The notes beneath the pieces are model-generated. The model made no database searches. It saw only the letters and a list, made by a program, of their open reading frames with translations, and had not been told where the DNA came from. DNA of 64,000 bases from GCA-2720865 sp047630275 (GTDB taxonomy: Bacteria; Bdellovibrionota; Bacteriovoracia; Bacteriovoracales; Bacteriovoracaceae): assembly GCA_047630275.1 (NCBI GenBank), contig JBLHVN010000003.1:620001-684000 (forward strand), read 5' to 3'. Shown here piece by piece: positions 15,209 to 24,615 of the stretch. Numbering within the stretch: the stretch's first letter is position 1; each line of letters starts with the position of its first letter. The position numbers and the translations under genes were made by a program.

Positions 15209-16063
15209 GTGAAAACAATGCCTTATTTACTCATTCTCCTTCTTTTTAGCTCTTGTTTTAAAAGCAAAGAAAAGGGCGCTCTATACTTAACAGATAAAAG
15301 ACAAACTGTTGAAACTCTAGGATCAAACCCCATAATCGAAGACCTTGAAAGACAGGTTAGGCTCTTTGAAGAAAAAGAACTTGAGTGGCAAGAGATTCAA
15401 AAAGAGGCTTTGTTTGAATATAAGAAGATTGAAAAGATTGTTCAAAAGAAGTGTTATGATTGTCATGACTCTGATACCAAGCTTCCTTTTTATGGAAGAG
15501 TCTTTCCAAATATAAATCCCGTCAATAGGCATCAAGTTGATGGAGTGGATGCATTAGACCTGGTTCATAAATTTCCTTTAAAGGCCAAAGGCAATCCTCC
15601 ACAAGTCGCTCTTCTAAGATCTTTTAGAAATGCGGTCATCGATAAGACTATGCCTTTAAAGATCTACAGAAGAGTTTATCCTTTTAGAAAGATTAAAAAG
15701 AAAGATCAGGTCAAGCTCCTAGCTTGGATTGATCCCCTTATCGAAAAGCTAGAGGCCTTTGACGAAAAGTATGAATCTATTAACTTAGACCCAACTCCAA
15801 GTGGTAGAGTCAAGAGAGTCTTTGCTGGTAAATGCATCCGCTGCCATGGAAATGGTGTCTCAAAGGGTGGCTTTGGTGGAATGGAAGATCTTGAGGCCTT
15901 AAAGAAGTCTAAGTACGTAAACCTAGATAGTCCTACTGAGTCTGAGCTCTACCTACTCTCTTATAATAAAAAGATGCCACCTAATGTGAGAGAGTCCCTA
16001 ACTGACGAAGAACTTCAAACCATCTTAAACTGGATCGAAGAAGACTCAGCGCCAAAAGATTAG
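15209..16063 (+). CDS. Diheme cytochrome c-like lipoprotein
   Basis: This 284-residue protein starts with a short signal ending LLLFSSC, a probable lipobox, so it should be anchored to a membrane facing the periplasm. Two c-type heme sites are present: CYDCH near residue 93 and CIRCH near residue 212. The Met-rich KKMPPNV and DKTMPLKIY segments are possible axial ligands. The ends resemble the haem_bd and planctomycete-type cytochrome families. A role in periplasmic electron transfer is likely. Start is GTG 15209 or ATG 15218. A 6-bp hairpin (GCTTAT/ATAAGC, 15187-15203) sits between an upstream GAGG and the start. The last 18 bases overlap the convergent gene 16046-16552. Confidence 0.75.
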   Translation: MKTMPYLLILLLFSSCFKSKEKGALYLTDKRQTVETLGSNPIIEDLERQVRLFEEKELEWQEIQKEALFEYKKIEKIVQKKCYDCHDSDTKLPFYGRVFPNINPVNRHQVDGVDALDLVHKFPLKAKGNPPQVALLRSFRNAVIDKTMPLKIYRRVYPFRKIKKKDQVKLLAWIDPLIEKLEAFDEKYESINLDPTPSGRVKRVFAGKCIRCHGNGVSKGGFGGMEDLEALKKSKYVNLDSPTESELYLLSYNKKMPPNVRESLTDEELQTILNWIEEDSAPKD

Positions 16064-16552
16064 CTTCTTAAGACCTGTTGAGATTAAATCTGTAAAGATA
16101 TGGCAGAGATCTGCCAGAAATGCTCCACCAAAGAGCCAGGTCAACATCTTGTACTGAATGAATTCATAATTATAGGCGCGAAGCCAATAGTAGAGAAAAC
16201 TAAAATAGTCTCTAGGTGAGAATTTAATCTTATCCATCTCATAGAGAACGTAGGTTAAGATCCCAAGCATTAAGAAGCTATAAACAAAGCGTGTGATGGT
16301 TCCAAAGATAAAACTATGGCTGACTCCTCTATGCTTAAAGAAGATCGAATAGGGATAAAGAAAAAGCCTTAGCGGCCCAGTTCTAGCTTTAGGCAGAAGG
16401 TCTGAATCGGGTGAAAAGATTAAAGTTGAAACAAGCCAACCAAAGGCAAAAGATCCTGTTACAAAGGGGTCTTGCTCAAGACCAATAAAGACTCCTGTTA
16501 GAATTGTTCCAACTAATAAGTTTATCTTATCGTGAGTCTTCCCAAGGGCCAT
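16046..16552 (-). CDS. DUF2227-family putative metal-binding membrane protein
   Basis: This 168-residue protein carries the family features of DUF2227: GKTHDKINLLVG at the N-terminus, a central SPDSDLLPKARTGPLRLFLYPYSIFFKHRGVSHS, and DLCHIFTDLISTG near the C-terminus. The conserved His and Asp residues (HD, DSD, HRGVSH, CHxxTD) suggest a metal site as in YdjM/LexA-regulated hydrolase-like proteins of the membrane. Three to four hydrophobic helices surround them. ATG 16552 directly abuts the stop of the RND gene upstream, so it is the last gene of the minus-strand operon starting at 20964. Its biochemical role is unknown. Confidence 0.75.
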   Translation of the reverse strand: MALGKTHDKINLLVGTILTGVFIGLEQDPFVTGSFAFGWLVSTLIFSPDSDLLPKARTGPLRLFLYPYSIFFKHRGVSHSFIFGTITRFVYSFLMLGILTYVLYEMDKIKFSPRDYFSFLYYWLRAYNYEFIQYKMLTWLFGGAFLADLCHIFTDLISTGLKKLIFWR

Positions 16553-18871
16553 TTATTCTCCGCACTTTTCTTTTTTATCATTCAAAAAGATGAGAAGCGC
16601 CGGCAGAAAAACCAGGTCAACCACTAGGGCCACGGATAGAATAACAGCGCAAAGCATTCCAAAGTTAACGTTTGGAATAAAATCACCAATCATATAAAGG
16701 CCAAAGCCTGAAGCTAAGATAGCCGTTGTCACAATCAAGGCTGACCCTGTGTAAGTGTAGATCTTAGCGATGGTTTCATCTAAACTATAACCTTGGCTTC
16801 TGTAGCGATAGAAATTAGATAAAAAATGAATCGTATCATCAACGGCAATTCCTAAACAAACTGACGCCACCAGTGAAGATCCAATATTAAGATCGATATC
16901 CATTAATTTCATAAAAGCTCCTCCAAAGATAAGGGGAAGAACATTCGGAACGAGAGAGAGAATACCTAGTTTAAAGGATCTAAATACAATCATCATTAAA
17001 AGAGCTACTAAGACTAAGGCCATGGTTACTGACTTAAAGAAGGTCTCAACAACGTAGTCCATCATCCTCTGAAAAAGTAAGAATTTTCCTGTGACAAAAA
17101 CATCAAGCCCCTCTTCCTCCGCCATTACTTCTAGCTCTTTTGCTCCATCAAGCCAGCCCCGGCTATCGTAAACACTCCATAGCAAGCTCATGCGAAGAGC
17201 GTCTTTATTCAAAGTCATTCTATTATTAAGGTCCATTCCTTGAGGAAGACTCATTGAATAAAGAAAGAGCTGTTCAGCAATCGCCTTTTGGGTATCTGGC
17301 AGCTTGTACTCTTCTTCATGTCCTCCATAAAGAGATTTATTCATGTCTTTTATAATGGAGACAATATCGATTGTTTTATTAACAACTTGTTTAGAATCAA
17401 TCCTCTCTTTATATTTTTCTACTTTTCTTAAGAAATCAGGATCTTTAATACCATCGGCTTTGCCCGATTCAATGACGATCTCAGGACCAGCATTCCCACC
17501 AAAAGCATCTCTTACAAAGTCATTTCCTTTTCTAATATGAGTGCTGTCTTTGAAGTACTCGTAGGGATTTGAATTAACATTACTTTGAGAAGCAATATAG
17601 AAACAGACAACCGTTGAAATACTAAAGATGATGACAATGGGATTGGTATAACGATGCAGCCTAACCACCCATCCTCTAGAAAAGTCAGTGGCCTCACCAC
17701 TACTATTTAATCTTTCGGAGAAGATCTTTGGAACCTTGAAGTTCACTTTTGAAATCCAAGGGACAATCAAGAAGATTGTTACCAACCATGCAAGAGCACA
17801 ACCAAATGCCGCAAGTAGGCCTAGTTGCCTAATGGGCTGTAACTCGGTCGTGCTTAGAGATAAGAAACCAATCATGGTTGAGACCGTAGTCAAAAAGGTA
17901 GGAATTAGGTTCTTATCCAGTGCTTTAAAAGCGGCCTCTTTTGTATCACTGCCCATTCCCCTAAATTGAAAATAGCTCACCATTACGTGAACGGTGTCGG
18001 CAATAGAGATTGCAATAAGGATTCCCGGTAGAATTGAGAGGATCGAAGTGAACTTATAACCAATATAAAAACAAAACCCTAAAGTTCCAACGACTGAGAA
18101 AATCGTAACTACAAGAGGAAGGATCATGGCGACAAGTGATCTAAAGACCCAAACTAAGTAAAAGATAATAAGCGCAAATAAGATGGGTAAGATCAAGGCA
18201 GCATCGTTATTAGCGATCTCTCTAAAGGCATCGTTAACGGCCGCTTCTCCCATGACATAATAAGTATGATCATGCTTATTCTCATAAGGCTCTAAGAGTT
18301 TTCTTGCATCTATTACTATTCTTTCATAATCAGGGCTGGTCTCTAAAGTAACCAAGCGGGCAAAGATCATGGCCGACTTACCATCTTTAGAGATTAAGTA
18401 CTCGGGCATCACTTTATGAGAGAGGGCCGTCTCTTTTTTCTCTAAAAGGTATTCGGGAGTCAACTCCCCTTCTTCTAAAAAAGGCTCAACGTTAATATCG
18501 TCATCTTCAGCATAGGTATAATTATAATTGATAAGTGAATCAACTCTTAAGACTTGGTGAATAAGCCAAGTCTTTTCTGTGATCTCGCGCAAGATTTCAA
18601 TTGATTCTTTATCAAAGATTCCTGAGGGGCTATGAATAACAAGAACTAAGTTCTCATCGTTTCCAAACTTCTTTTCAAACTTATCAAGCTGCTTAATATT
18701 AGGATCTGTTTCTCTAAACCAAGTTCGAACATTATAATCTTCCGCAAAGTGGGCCAAGCCAGGAGCAAGAGCCGCCACTAATAGAATCGTTACGATCATG
18801 CACTTATAAGGATTATTGATTACAAAATGAGAAAACTTTTGAACAAAGCCTTGGTCTTTCTTGCCTTCCAT
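16553..18871 (-). CDS. RND-superfamily exporter (MMPL type)
   Basis: This 772-residue protein has the duplicated layout of MMPL/RND exporters: one helix (about 17-36), a periplasmic domain of about 200 residues, five helices, then the same again. The repeat is visible in the sequence. The first half has LSILPGILIAISIADTVHVMVSY and the second has SSLVASVCLGIAVDDTIHFLSNF, each with the acidic residue of the proton path. It probably moves lipids or hydrophobic molecules. It lies between an outer-membrane barrel gene (18890-20173) and DUF2227. With the LolA-like gene at 20170 it matches a recurrent LolA-like/barrel/RND gene set that suggests envelope lipid transport. SD AAAGGAAAAG precedes ATG 18871. 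Confidence 0.88.
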   Translation of the reverse strand: MEGKKDQGFVQKFSHFVINNPYKCMIVTILLVAALAPGLAHFAEDYNVRTWFRETDPNIKQLDKFEKKFGNDENLVLVIHSPSGIFDKESIEILREITEKTWLIHQVLRVDSLINYNYTYAEDDDINVEPFLEEGELTPEYLLEKKETALSHKVMPEYLISKDGKSAMIFARLVTLETSPDYERIVIDARKLLEPYENKHDHTYYVMGEAAVNDAFREIANNDAALILPILFALIIFYLVWVFRSLVAMILPLVVTIFSVVGTLGFCFYIGYKFTSILSILPGILIAISIADTVHVMVSYFQFRGMGSDTKEAAFKALDKNLIPTFLTTVSTMIGFLSLSTTELQPIRQLGLLAAFGCALAWLVTIFLIVPWISKVNFKVPKIFSERLNSSGEATDFSRGWVVRLHRYTNPIVIIFSISTVVCFYIASQSNVNSNPYEYFKDSTHIRKGNDFVRDAFGGNAGPEIVIESGKADGIKDPDFLRKVEKYKERIDSKQVVNKTIDIVSIIKDMNKSLYGGHEEEYKLPDTQKAIAEQLFLYSMSLPQGMDLNNRMTLNKDALRMSLLWSVYDSRGWLDGAKELEVMAEEEGLDVFVTGKFLLFQRMMDYVVETFFKSVTMALVLVALLMMIVFRSFKLGILSLVPNVLPLIFGGAFMKLMDIDLNIGSSLVASVCLGIAVDDTIHFLSNFYRYRSQGYSLDETIAKIYTYTGSALIVTTAILASGFGLYMIGDFIPNVNFGMLCAVILSVALVVDLVFLPALLIFLNDKKEKCGE

Positions 18872-18889
18872 GGATTCTTTTCCTTTAAA

Positions 18890-20173
18890 TTAAAAAAATC
18901 TTGTAACTGTTAAATAGGCGTATGAATCTCCATCATAGAGTTCTAGGCCCTTAACAGTCGCTTCTTTTTGAGGAGCATCGTAATGACGAAGTCCTGTTTT
19001 AATTTTCCAAATATCACTGAGTCTTTGAGAGTAGCTTATATTGAAGAGGTATTCATGTTCTCTTTTCACATCTATAATAGTGCTAAAGAAGACCTCTTTT
19101 CCCATAATGTCATTAAAGGCATACCTAAGCCCTAAGAAAAGATCACTTTGAAATAAACTCATCTCCTCCATTCGCGATTCAGTTGGACCAAACATCATTT
19201 GAGTTTCAAGGTAGAAATAAGTCTCTGCCCCTGAGTCATGAGCAATAGACCACTCAGTTCCAAGGGCCACTTCCGTATTATCTTCCGGTCTTCTAAGTCC
19301 ATTGACTGTATAGATAAAAAGGTCATTTTCAAATTGCCTAGTGGCAGCTTCAATCTTAAATAAAAAGGATTCCCAAGGAATAACCGCTGTCATCCCAATC
19401 TGATTAGACCGAAAGTAATAAGGAGTCGTTGGAAAGGCTGTCGGAATGGCAGTGCCCCCAAGCATCGTATAACGGTGGGTTCCTATAATGGGGAAACTTC
19501 TGTCTAGGTGATGAAGGAAGTGAAAGGAGAAGTCTGCTTCAAGTAGAGTAAAACTAAAACGTCCTCCAAATTGAACACCCCAGTTTTGATTGGTTGTAGC
19601 ATTTCCACCATCAACCCAGATAACTCTTTCAAGGTCAGCACCAAAGCCTAGGCGGCTTCTGTTTCCAGGAAAGATTGGGTCTTCAAATTTAGGAAAGAAA
19701 TAAAGGGCGAAAGATCCGTTATCTAAAGTCCTTTCTAACTCTATGGTGACTTCACCTTTTTTCTCTAAAGACTCAACGTTAGAATCATAATTTCTACTAT
19801 TGATCTGATCCGCTGGGTGAAAAGCTTCAGTAGCGGTCCAGTTAAAAAGCTTATAACCGGCTAAGACTTTCCAGTTGCTTCCCTCTCCAAAGAGCATACT
19901 AAAGTAGCCATCTTCAACAATAACTGTGGAGCGGTCATTGTCTTTTTGATCAACTCTCCCAAAGGCGCGAAAGACATGGCGGTAAATATCTGTTTCAAAG
20001 GAAGACTGCACGCGGGAGAGGATGGCAACGCCAGTGTCTGCGTTTTGAATATTAACGTCCGATTCAAAGCGGCGGTATTCAAAACCAACTTCACCTTGTC
20101 CACTCCAAGTACCAGCCTCTTGAGCGAAGATAGTAAAGGGAAGAAGAAAAAGAGTTAAGAGTAAGAACCTCAT
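18890..20173 (-). CDS. Outer-membrane beta-barrel protein of the RND operon
   Basis: This 427-residue protein has a signal peptide (about 1-17, ending FAQ). The mature part consists of alternating amphipathic strands with many aromatic ends (for example NWGVQFGGRFSFTLLEADFSFHF, ETYFYLETQMMFG, DSYAYLTVTRFF), ending in Phe-Phe, the usual C-terminal signature of barrels inserted by BAM. It resembles DUF1302-like barrels found beside RND exporters and LolA-like proteins. Its start overlaps the LolA-like gene stop in ATGA form, so translation is coupled, and the RND gene follows after 18 bases. A channel or receptor role for the cargo of the RND pump is inferred. Confidence 0.8.
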   Translation of the reverse strand: MRFLLLTLFLLPFTIFAQEAGTWSGQGEVGFEYRRFESDVNIQNADTGVAILSRVQSSFETDIYRHVFRAFGRVDQKDNDRSTVIVEDGYFSMLFGEGSNWKVLAGYKLFNWTATEAFHPADQINSRNYDSNVESLEKKGEVTIELERTLDNGSFALYFFPKFEDPIFPGNRSRLGFGADLERVIWVDGGNATTNQNWGVQFGGRFSFTLLEADFSFHFLHHLDRSFPIIGTHRYTMLGGTAIPTAFPTTPYYFRSNQIGMTAVIPWESFLFKIEAATRQFENDLFIYTVNGLRRPEDNTEVALGTEWSIAHDSGAETYFYLETQMMFGPTESRMEEMSLFQSDLFLGLRYAFNDIMGKEVFFSTIIDVKREHEYLFNISYSQRLSDIWKIKTGLRHYDAPQKEATVKGLELYDGDSYAYLTVTRFF

Positions 20174-20964
20174 CTTTTTAAATTGTTCTTTCTAAATTCG
20201 TTATCACTAAAGGACACACCAATCTTTCTATTTTTCCACGAAAAGATTGATTTCTTTTTAGTCTGCACATTGTCCATCTTAATGGACTTAGGTCGATACA
20301 TTGATTTGCCACCTACAGTATGTTTTTCATAACCTTCAAAGAGGGCCACCTTGAGGAGCTGATTCTTACGGTCATAGTATTCCACCTTCAAAGGGTTCGA
20401 ATATTTCTTAGCGATATAGCTAATTTGTTTACTATAACCAGACTTATAAGTTGGAGTTCTCTCAATCACATAGCAATCAAGCCCTGTAAACTTAGTATCT
20501 TTAAGCCATTTGAATTTGTACTTTTCAACTTCCTGAGACCCAAGGTCTTCATAAGAAAACTCAGAGCCCATGAAAGAGGCTGACTTATTCTTAGAGCTAA
20601 TCTTCTTCACTCTTCTCACTGAGGGAAGAAAGAGCCATTGCTGATCATCTTTATTTTTATGAGACCAAGTTAACATTTTGGTTCCTTTAACATCTTTAGG
20701 ATTCTCAAAGATTGAGATGGACTTATCTCCATCTCCAATCACTTCTTTAGACTTCCCCTTCATGATGCGAACAACTTTTTCACCATGGGCATCTATAAGG
20801 ATAAGTTCTGTCTTTCCTGACTCACCAATGAAGCCATTATTTGCCGCTTCAAATTCTTTAGCTAGCCTTAGTCCTTTTTCCTCTGGAGTTTCTGCATAAA
20901 GGGAAGAAAAGCCCATAAAGAGAAAAGATAAAATTAAAAGATGAGAGATTTTCTTTAATCCCAC
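20170..20964 (-). CDS. LolA-like outer membrane lipoprotein-sorting protein
   Basis: The protein has about 264 residues and starts at GTG 20964, which has CGGAGG 5 bases upstream; a longer frame to 21006 lacks support. A signal peptide follows (LLILSFLFMGFSSLYA). The mature part matches the LolA-like/outer-membrane-lipoprotein-sorting family found with MMPL exporters. Examples are SGKTELILIDAHGEKVVRIMKG, WSHKNKDDQQWLFLPSVRRVKKIS, SFMGSEFSYEDLG, and paired strands such as YVIERTPTYKSGYSKQISYIAKKYSNPLKVEYYD. The fold binds a hydrophobic ligand in a half barrel. As first gene of the operon it probably carries a lipid or lipoprotein across the periplasm for the RND pump and barrel. Confidence 0.82.
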   Translation of the reverse strand: MGLKKISHLLILSFLFMGFSSLYAETPEEKGLRLAKEFEAANNGFIGESGKTELILIDAHGEKVVRIMKGKSKEVIGDGDKSISIFENPKDVKGTKMLTWSHKNKDDQQWLFLPSVRRVKKISSKNKSASFMGSEFSYEDLGSQEVEKYKFKWLKDTKFTGLDCYVIERTPTYKSGYSKQISYIAKKYSNPLKVEYYDRKNQLLKVALFEGYEKHTVGGKSMYRPKSIKMDNVQTKKKSIFSWKNRKIGVSFSDNEFRKNNLKR

Positions 20965-21011
20965 TGTGACCTCCGAAGGTAAATTCAAGTGTCCATATTT
21001 TAGCAAGTTTA

Positions 21012-21040
21012 TTGACGTAAATTAAGCCATTAGTTACTAT
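21012..21040 (+). promoter_or_regulatory. Sigma70-type promoter for the HAD nucleotidase gene
   Basis: TTGACG (21012-21017) and TACTAT (21035-21040) are separated by exactly 17 bases and match consensus at 5/6 and 5/6 positions. The predicted transcription start near 21047 leaves a leader of about 20 bases before ATG 21068. It lies in the divergent gap next to the LolA-like gene. Confidence 0.6.
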
Positions 21041-21067
21041 TCAGAAAAATTTTGTCCTGGCGCGTAA

Positions 21068-22459
21068 ATGACTATACATGTTAATAGAATTCTCAATTTA
21101 AAAAAGATCAAGGCCATTGGCTTTGATATGGACTACACCCTAGTCCGCTATAATGCTGAAGCCTTTGAAAAAGACACTCATAGAGTCGTTTTAGATAAAC
21201 TCGTGGCCGTAAAGGGCTACCCCAAAGAAGTTAAGAATCTCGACTTTGATTATAATAGCGTGATTCAAGGCCTGGTTATGGACCGCAAGCGTGGGAACCT
21301 CTTGAAGCTCTCACGTTTTGGAAAAGTGAAGACGGCCACTCACGGCACGCTGCCCATGCCATTTAAGATCCTTCAAAGCATTTATTCAAATTGTGTCATT
21401 GATTTAAATGACCCTAATATTCAATCCCTCGATACGGCCTTCTCTATTTCTCACGGTGTCCTCTTCGGGCAATTAGTGGATATGAAAGACCAAGGCCTGG
21501 CCCTTCCTTCGTACACTGAGATGAGTGAAGACATTAAAGGTATGATCGACTACGCCCACTCCGATGGATCTTTAAAAGGAATGGTTCGTAAGAACTTAAA
21601 GAAATATATAGTTGTAGACCCAGAGGTGGCCTCAGTTCTTGAGAGATATAAAAGGTATGGAAAGAAACTTTTAGTCATCACCAACTCTGACTATAATTAT
21701 ACCGAGCTTTTATTAAGCTACACCATTGATCCTTATCTAAAAGAACATAAAAACTGGAGAGAGCTTTTTGACTTAACAGTTACCCTCTCTTCTAAGCCAG
21801 GTTTCTTTACTACAAAGAATGCTTTTTTAAAGATTGATCCTGAAACCGAGTTGATGAGTAATCATTTTGGTCCTGTCACTGAAGGGATCTATCAAGGGGG
21901 AAGCGCCGAAAAACTGCAAAAAGATTTAGGTCTTGATGGAGATGAAATCCTTTATTTAGGAGATCATATCTATGGCGATGTTGTGACGATTAAAAAGACT
22001 TTTAATTGGAGAACAGGTCTTGTGCTAGAGCCTCTTGCTGAAGAAGTCAGCGCTCTTTCAAAGAGTGAAGAGATTCAAAAGTCCATTGATACTCTCATGA
22101 TTGAAAAAGAAGAACTAGAAACTAAGATCAATGAAATAGACCTTAGAAAGCATGAAGAAGGTGAAGAAGTTTCTAAAAAGGAATTAAACAGCCTTTTCGC
22201 TCATATGGATAAGCTCAATCAAAATATTGCTAATAAGCTTGAAGACTATCAAAGGTTCTTCAATCCTCATTGGGGAGCTATGATGAGGGCCGGACAAGAA
22301 GAGAGCCGCTTTGCCGATCAAGTTGAAAAATATGCTTGTATCTATATGCCGAAGATTTCTGATTTAAATGACTACTCACCTAGAACTTATTTTAGACCTT
22401 TGAAGCGAGTTCTACCTCACGAGAGCTTTGAGAGGTTGCTTACTCAGCCTCACGCATAA
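21068..22459 (+). CDS. HAD-IG family 5'-nucleotidase
   Basis: This 463-residue protein matches the HAD-superfamily subfamily IG 5'-nucleotidases (cytosolic purine nucleotidase-like, as eukaryotic NT5C2). Motif I is GFDMDYTLVRY near residue 18. Motif II is LLVITNSDYNYTELL. Motif III/IV region is KDLGLDGDEILYLGDHIYGDVVTIKK. After it comes a coiled-coil-like acidic/basic stretch (about residues 325-390) and FFNPHWGAMMRAGQEESRFADQVEKYACIYMPKISDL, a family tail. It should hydrolyse IMP/GMP-type nucleotides in the cytoplasm. Its end overlaps the convergent hydrolase gene by 20 bases. Confidence 0.92.
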   Translation: MTIHVNRILNLKKIKAIGFDMDYTLVRYNAEAFEKDTHRVVLDKLVAVKGYPKEVKNLDFDYNSVIQGLVMDRKRGNLLKLSRFGKVKTATHGTLPMPFKILQSIYSNCVIDLNDPNIQSLDTAFSISHGVLFGQLVDMKDQGLALPSYTEMSEDIKGMIDYAHSDGSLKGMVRKNLKKYIVVDPEVASVLERYKRYGKKLLVITNSDYNYTELLLSYTIDPYLKEHKNWRELFDLTVTLSSKPGFFTTKNAFLKIDPETELMSNHFGPVTEGIYQGGSAEKLQKDLGLDGDEILYLGDHIYGDVVTIKKTFNWRTGLVLEPLAEEVSALSKSEEIQKSIDTLMIEKEELETKINEIDLRKHEEGEEVSKKELNSLFAHMDKLNQNIANKLEDYQRFFNPHWGAMMRAGQEESRFADQVEKYACIYMPKISDLNDYSPRTYFRPLKRVLPHESFERLLTQPHA

Positions 22460-23432
22460 GAGTGCTAATAAACTGAGAATAGATGGTCCAGGAATCTGGG
22501 CCATAGCCCCCGGCCATTAACCAGCATTGTGGGATGTTCTTCTTCTTTAAGAACTCATAGACTAAAAGATCCCGCTTGAGCATTTGATCCTTTGTTAGCT
22601 TAAGTTTATTCGAACTTGGAAGAGCATCCTTTTCATAAGGGTCTGCACCTGCAACGACAACAGCAACTCCAGGAAGCTCAGGGCTTAAGCTTTCAAGTTT
22701 TTTAAGACCAGCTTCTAATCTTGATAGGTATTGAGATTCTTCTTTATACCCTATAGGAATATCTACTGTACTCGGTAAGCGCCAAGGCCCTTCTCCAGAT
22801 CCTATATCTAAGGGCCAACCTTTTTCCATATGAATACTAAAGGTAGAGATGCTCTCATCATCCGTGGTCAAGCTAGCTGTGCCATCTCCTTTATGAGCGT
22901 CTATATCGATCACCCAAGCGCCCTTAATCTTTTTAGATGACTGCAAGCTTCGGATGCCAATAACTATATCATTAATTAAGCAAAACCCGCGCCCAAAGTC
23001 TTTCATCCCGTGGTGCATGCCTCCGCCTAAGAAAAAAACCATTCTTTCTTTAAGCGCCAGCTCAATTGAATATACACTTCCCCTTCCCTGAAGAAGAATG
23101 TCCTTCGTCATTTGAGAAAGTGCCCTTGTGGCCTCGTTAGCATCGTAACGGTTTGGCTTACCTTCAGAATCAAGGAGTTCATAGCATTCAATAATTCTTG
23201 AAGCTGATTTTTCTTCATCAAGAAGATCTGAAACAAAGTTCTCTGAGTGGGCTAAAAGCAGCTCCCTTTTATTTAGGGGTTTCCAATCAGAAATATCGGT
23301 TAACTGAATGTCTCCACCAAATTCTTGCTGAAGAGATTCATAGGTTTTTTCGCTTCGATCATCCCGTAGGGGCACTTTAATCCCGTAAGTTTCAAGATGA
23401 CTAGACAAATGGGGGTTATAAACGATCTTCAC
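22440..23432 (-). CDS. Histone deacetylase-like amidohydrolase
   Basis: This 330-residue protein carries the arginase/deacetylase fold motifs of class II-like HDACs and acetoin-utilisation proteins. These are LLAHSENFV near residue 60, GGGMHHGMKDFGRGFCLINDIVIG with the catalytic His pair, VIDIDAHKGDGTA with zinc ligands Asp and His, VVVAGADPYEKD with the third ligand Asp, and LMAGGYG near the end. It probably deacetylates small acylpolyamines or protein lysines; the substrate is not deducible. The C-terminal tail is short. Start is GTG 23432, with a weak SD, 36 bases from a divergent secreted-protein gene. Its 3' end overlaps the nucleotidase gene. Confidence 0.9.
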   Translation of the reverse strand: MKIVYNPHLSSHLETYGIKVPLRDDRSEKTYESLQQEFGGDIQLTDISDWKPLNKRELLLAHSENFVSDLLDEEKSASRIIECYELLDSEGKPNRYDANEATRALSQMTKDILLQGRGSVYSIELALKERMVFFLGGGMHHGMKDFGRGFCLINDIVIGIRSLQSSKKIKGAWVIDIDAHKGDGTASLTTDDESISTFSIHMEKGWPLDIGSGEGPWRLPSTVDIPIGYKEESQYLSRLEAGLKKLESLSPELPGVAVVVAGADPYEKDALPSSNKLKLTKDQMLKRDLLVYEFLKKKNIPQCWLMAGGYGPDSWTIYSQFISTLMREAE

Positions 23433-23468
23433 TTTGCTAATATTTCCAATTCTTTCTATAATATAAGA

Positions 23469-24536
23469 GTGATAAAGCTCATCCTCATTATATTCATTTT
23501 AAGTTCTCCAGTCTTCATCAAGCAAGCCAGTGCAGCTGGAACTAGGGGTGAGATCCAACGCTACACCCTCTTACATGATAGGTATATCGTCGATAGAGGT
23601 TTACGTAAACTTAGATATGATCAATTCCTCGACTTTGATATCGTGGCTTCTAGTGGCCTTAAAAGCTTTTTAGGAGAAGTTGAATCCTCTTCAAAGAATG
23701 CAGCAACGACTGCTGAAAGAGACCTTGCCGTCCTAGGTGCCCTTGCAAAGAATGTTAATACGGAAAGATTTGTTGATATAGATGTTACCCTTGGCGCACC
23801 TCTTCCTTATATTCGTTATAGAAAGTTTCAGCTTCTTCCGAATCTTTTTTATAATATCAATATGGGAGCTTCTACTACCCTAAGTAATCTAGAAGACGGA
23901 ACTACTATTAAGTCTCAATCTTATCTTAAGTTAGAAAAAAGAATGGGGATCTTAAATAGGATAAAGTGGAATAAAGAAGAAGAAGTTAGATTGGCCATCT
24001 ATTCATTTACAAAATCAGATGTGGCCTTAGACCTTAATGTCTCAGGAGTCGCTGGTAAATCAAGTGTCTTTAAGTTTGATGATGCCATTAGAGATCAAAA
24101 GATGATCACTTCAGACTGGGGATACACTCTAACAAAACCAAATTATACTCTTCTAGCAGAGATTCAAGAACTTCAACTCTTAAGCCAATCTAAAGGGGTA
24201 AAGAGCCTTCAAGGGACCAGACCCTTTCTTCACTCTCGTATCACTAATAACCTTCGAATTGGAAACCTCCTCTTAAAGCCCTTTTACGGGTTTCATTTTC
24301 GTAGATGGTATAATTTAATGGAAGGCCTCTATGTTGGGGCTTCATTAAAGTATAATATTGAAATTCCTTTTGAGTTTCTTATGAAGCTCTCTGATGAGTT
24401 CATCACCTTAATGCCTCAGTTTAAAACTAAGTACTTTCAATTCATCTATAGTATCAAGACTCCTTATAGGAACCCCAGAGATAAGATTTGGGTATCAGCC
24501 TTGCATAACGTAAATATCTCTATACCGATCCCTTAA
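23469..24536 (+). CDS. Hypothetical exported beta-rich protein
   Basis: The protein has about 355 residues and starts at GTG 23469, giving a clear signal peptide (VIKLILIIFILSSPVFIKQASAA). A longer frame to 23397 would run into the divergent gene. The mature part has alternating strand-like segments (FVDIDVTLGAPLPYIRYRKFQLLPNLFYNINMGAST, LRIGNLLLKPFYGFHFRRWYNL, LYVGASLKYNIEIPFEFL, KIWVSALHNVNISIPIP). It ends close to a hydrophobic terminus, so it may be an outer-membrane barrel-like protein. I recognise no family. The SD is weak. Confidence 0.6.
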   Translation: MIKLILIIFILSSPVFIKQASAAGTRGEIQRYTLLHDRYIVDRGLRKLRYDQFLDFDIVASSGLKSFLGEVESSSKNAATTAERDLAVLGALAKNVNTERFVDIDVTLGAPLPYIRYRKFQLLPNLFYNINMGASTTLSNLEDGTTIKSQSYLKLEKRMGILNRIKWNKEEEVRLAIYSFTKSDVALDLNVSGVAGKSSVFKFDDAIRDQKMITSDWGYTLTKPNYTLLAEIQELQLLSQSKGVKSLQGTRPFLHSRITNNLRIGNLLLKPFYGFHFRRWYNLMEGLYVGASLKYNIEIPFEFLMKLSDEFITLMPQFKTKYFQFIYSIKTPYRNPRDKIWVSALHNVNISIPIP

Positions 24537-24615
24537 TAAAGGAGAAGTTTTACATTCCGCTGGAATCGCATTCATAATTAAAGTAAGTTAAAGCTGGTAG
24601 GAATACTGGAATACT

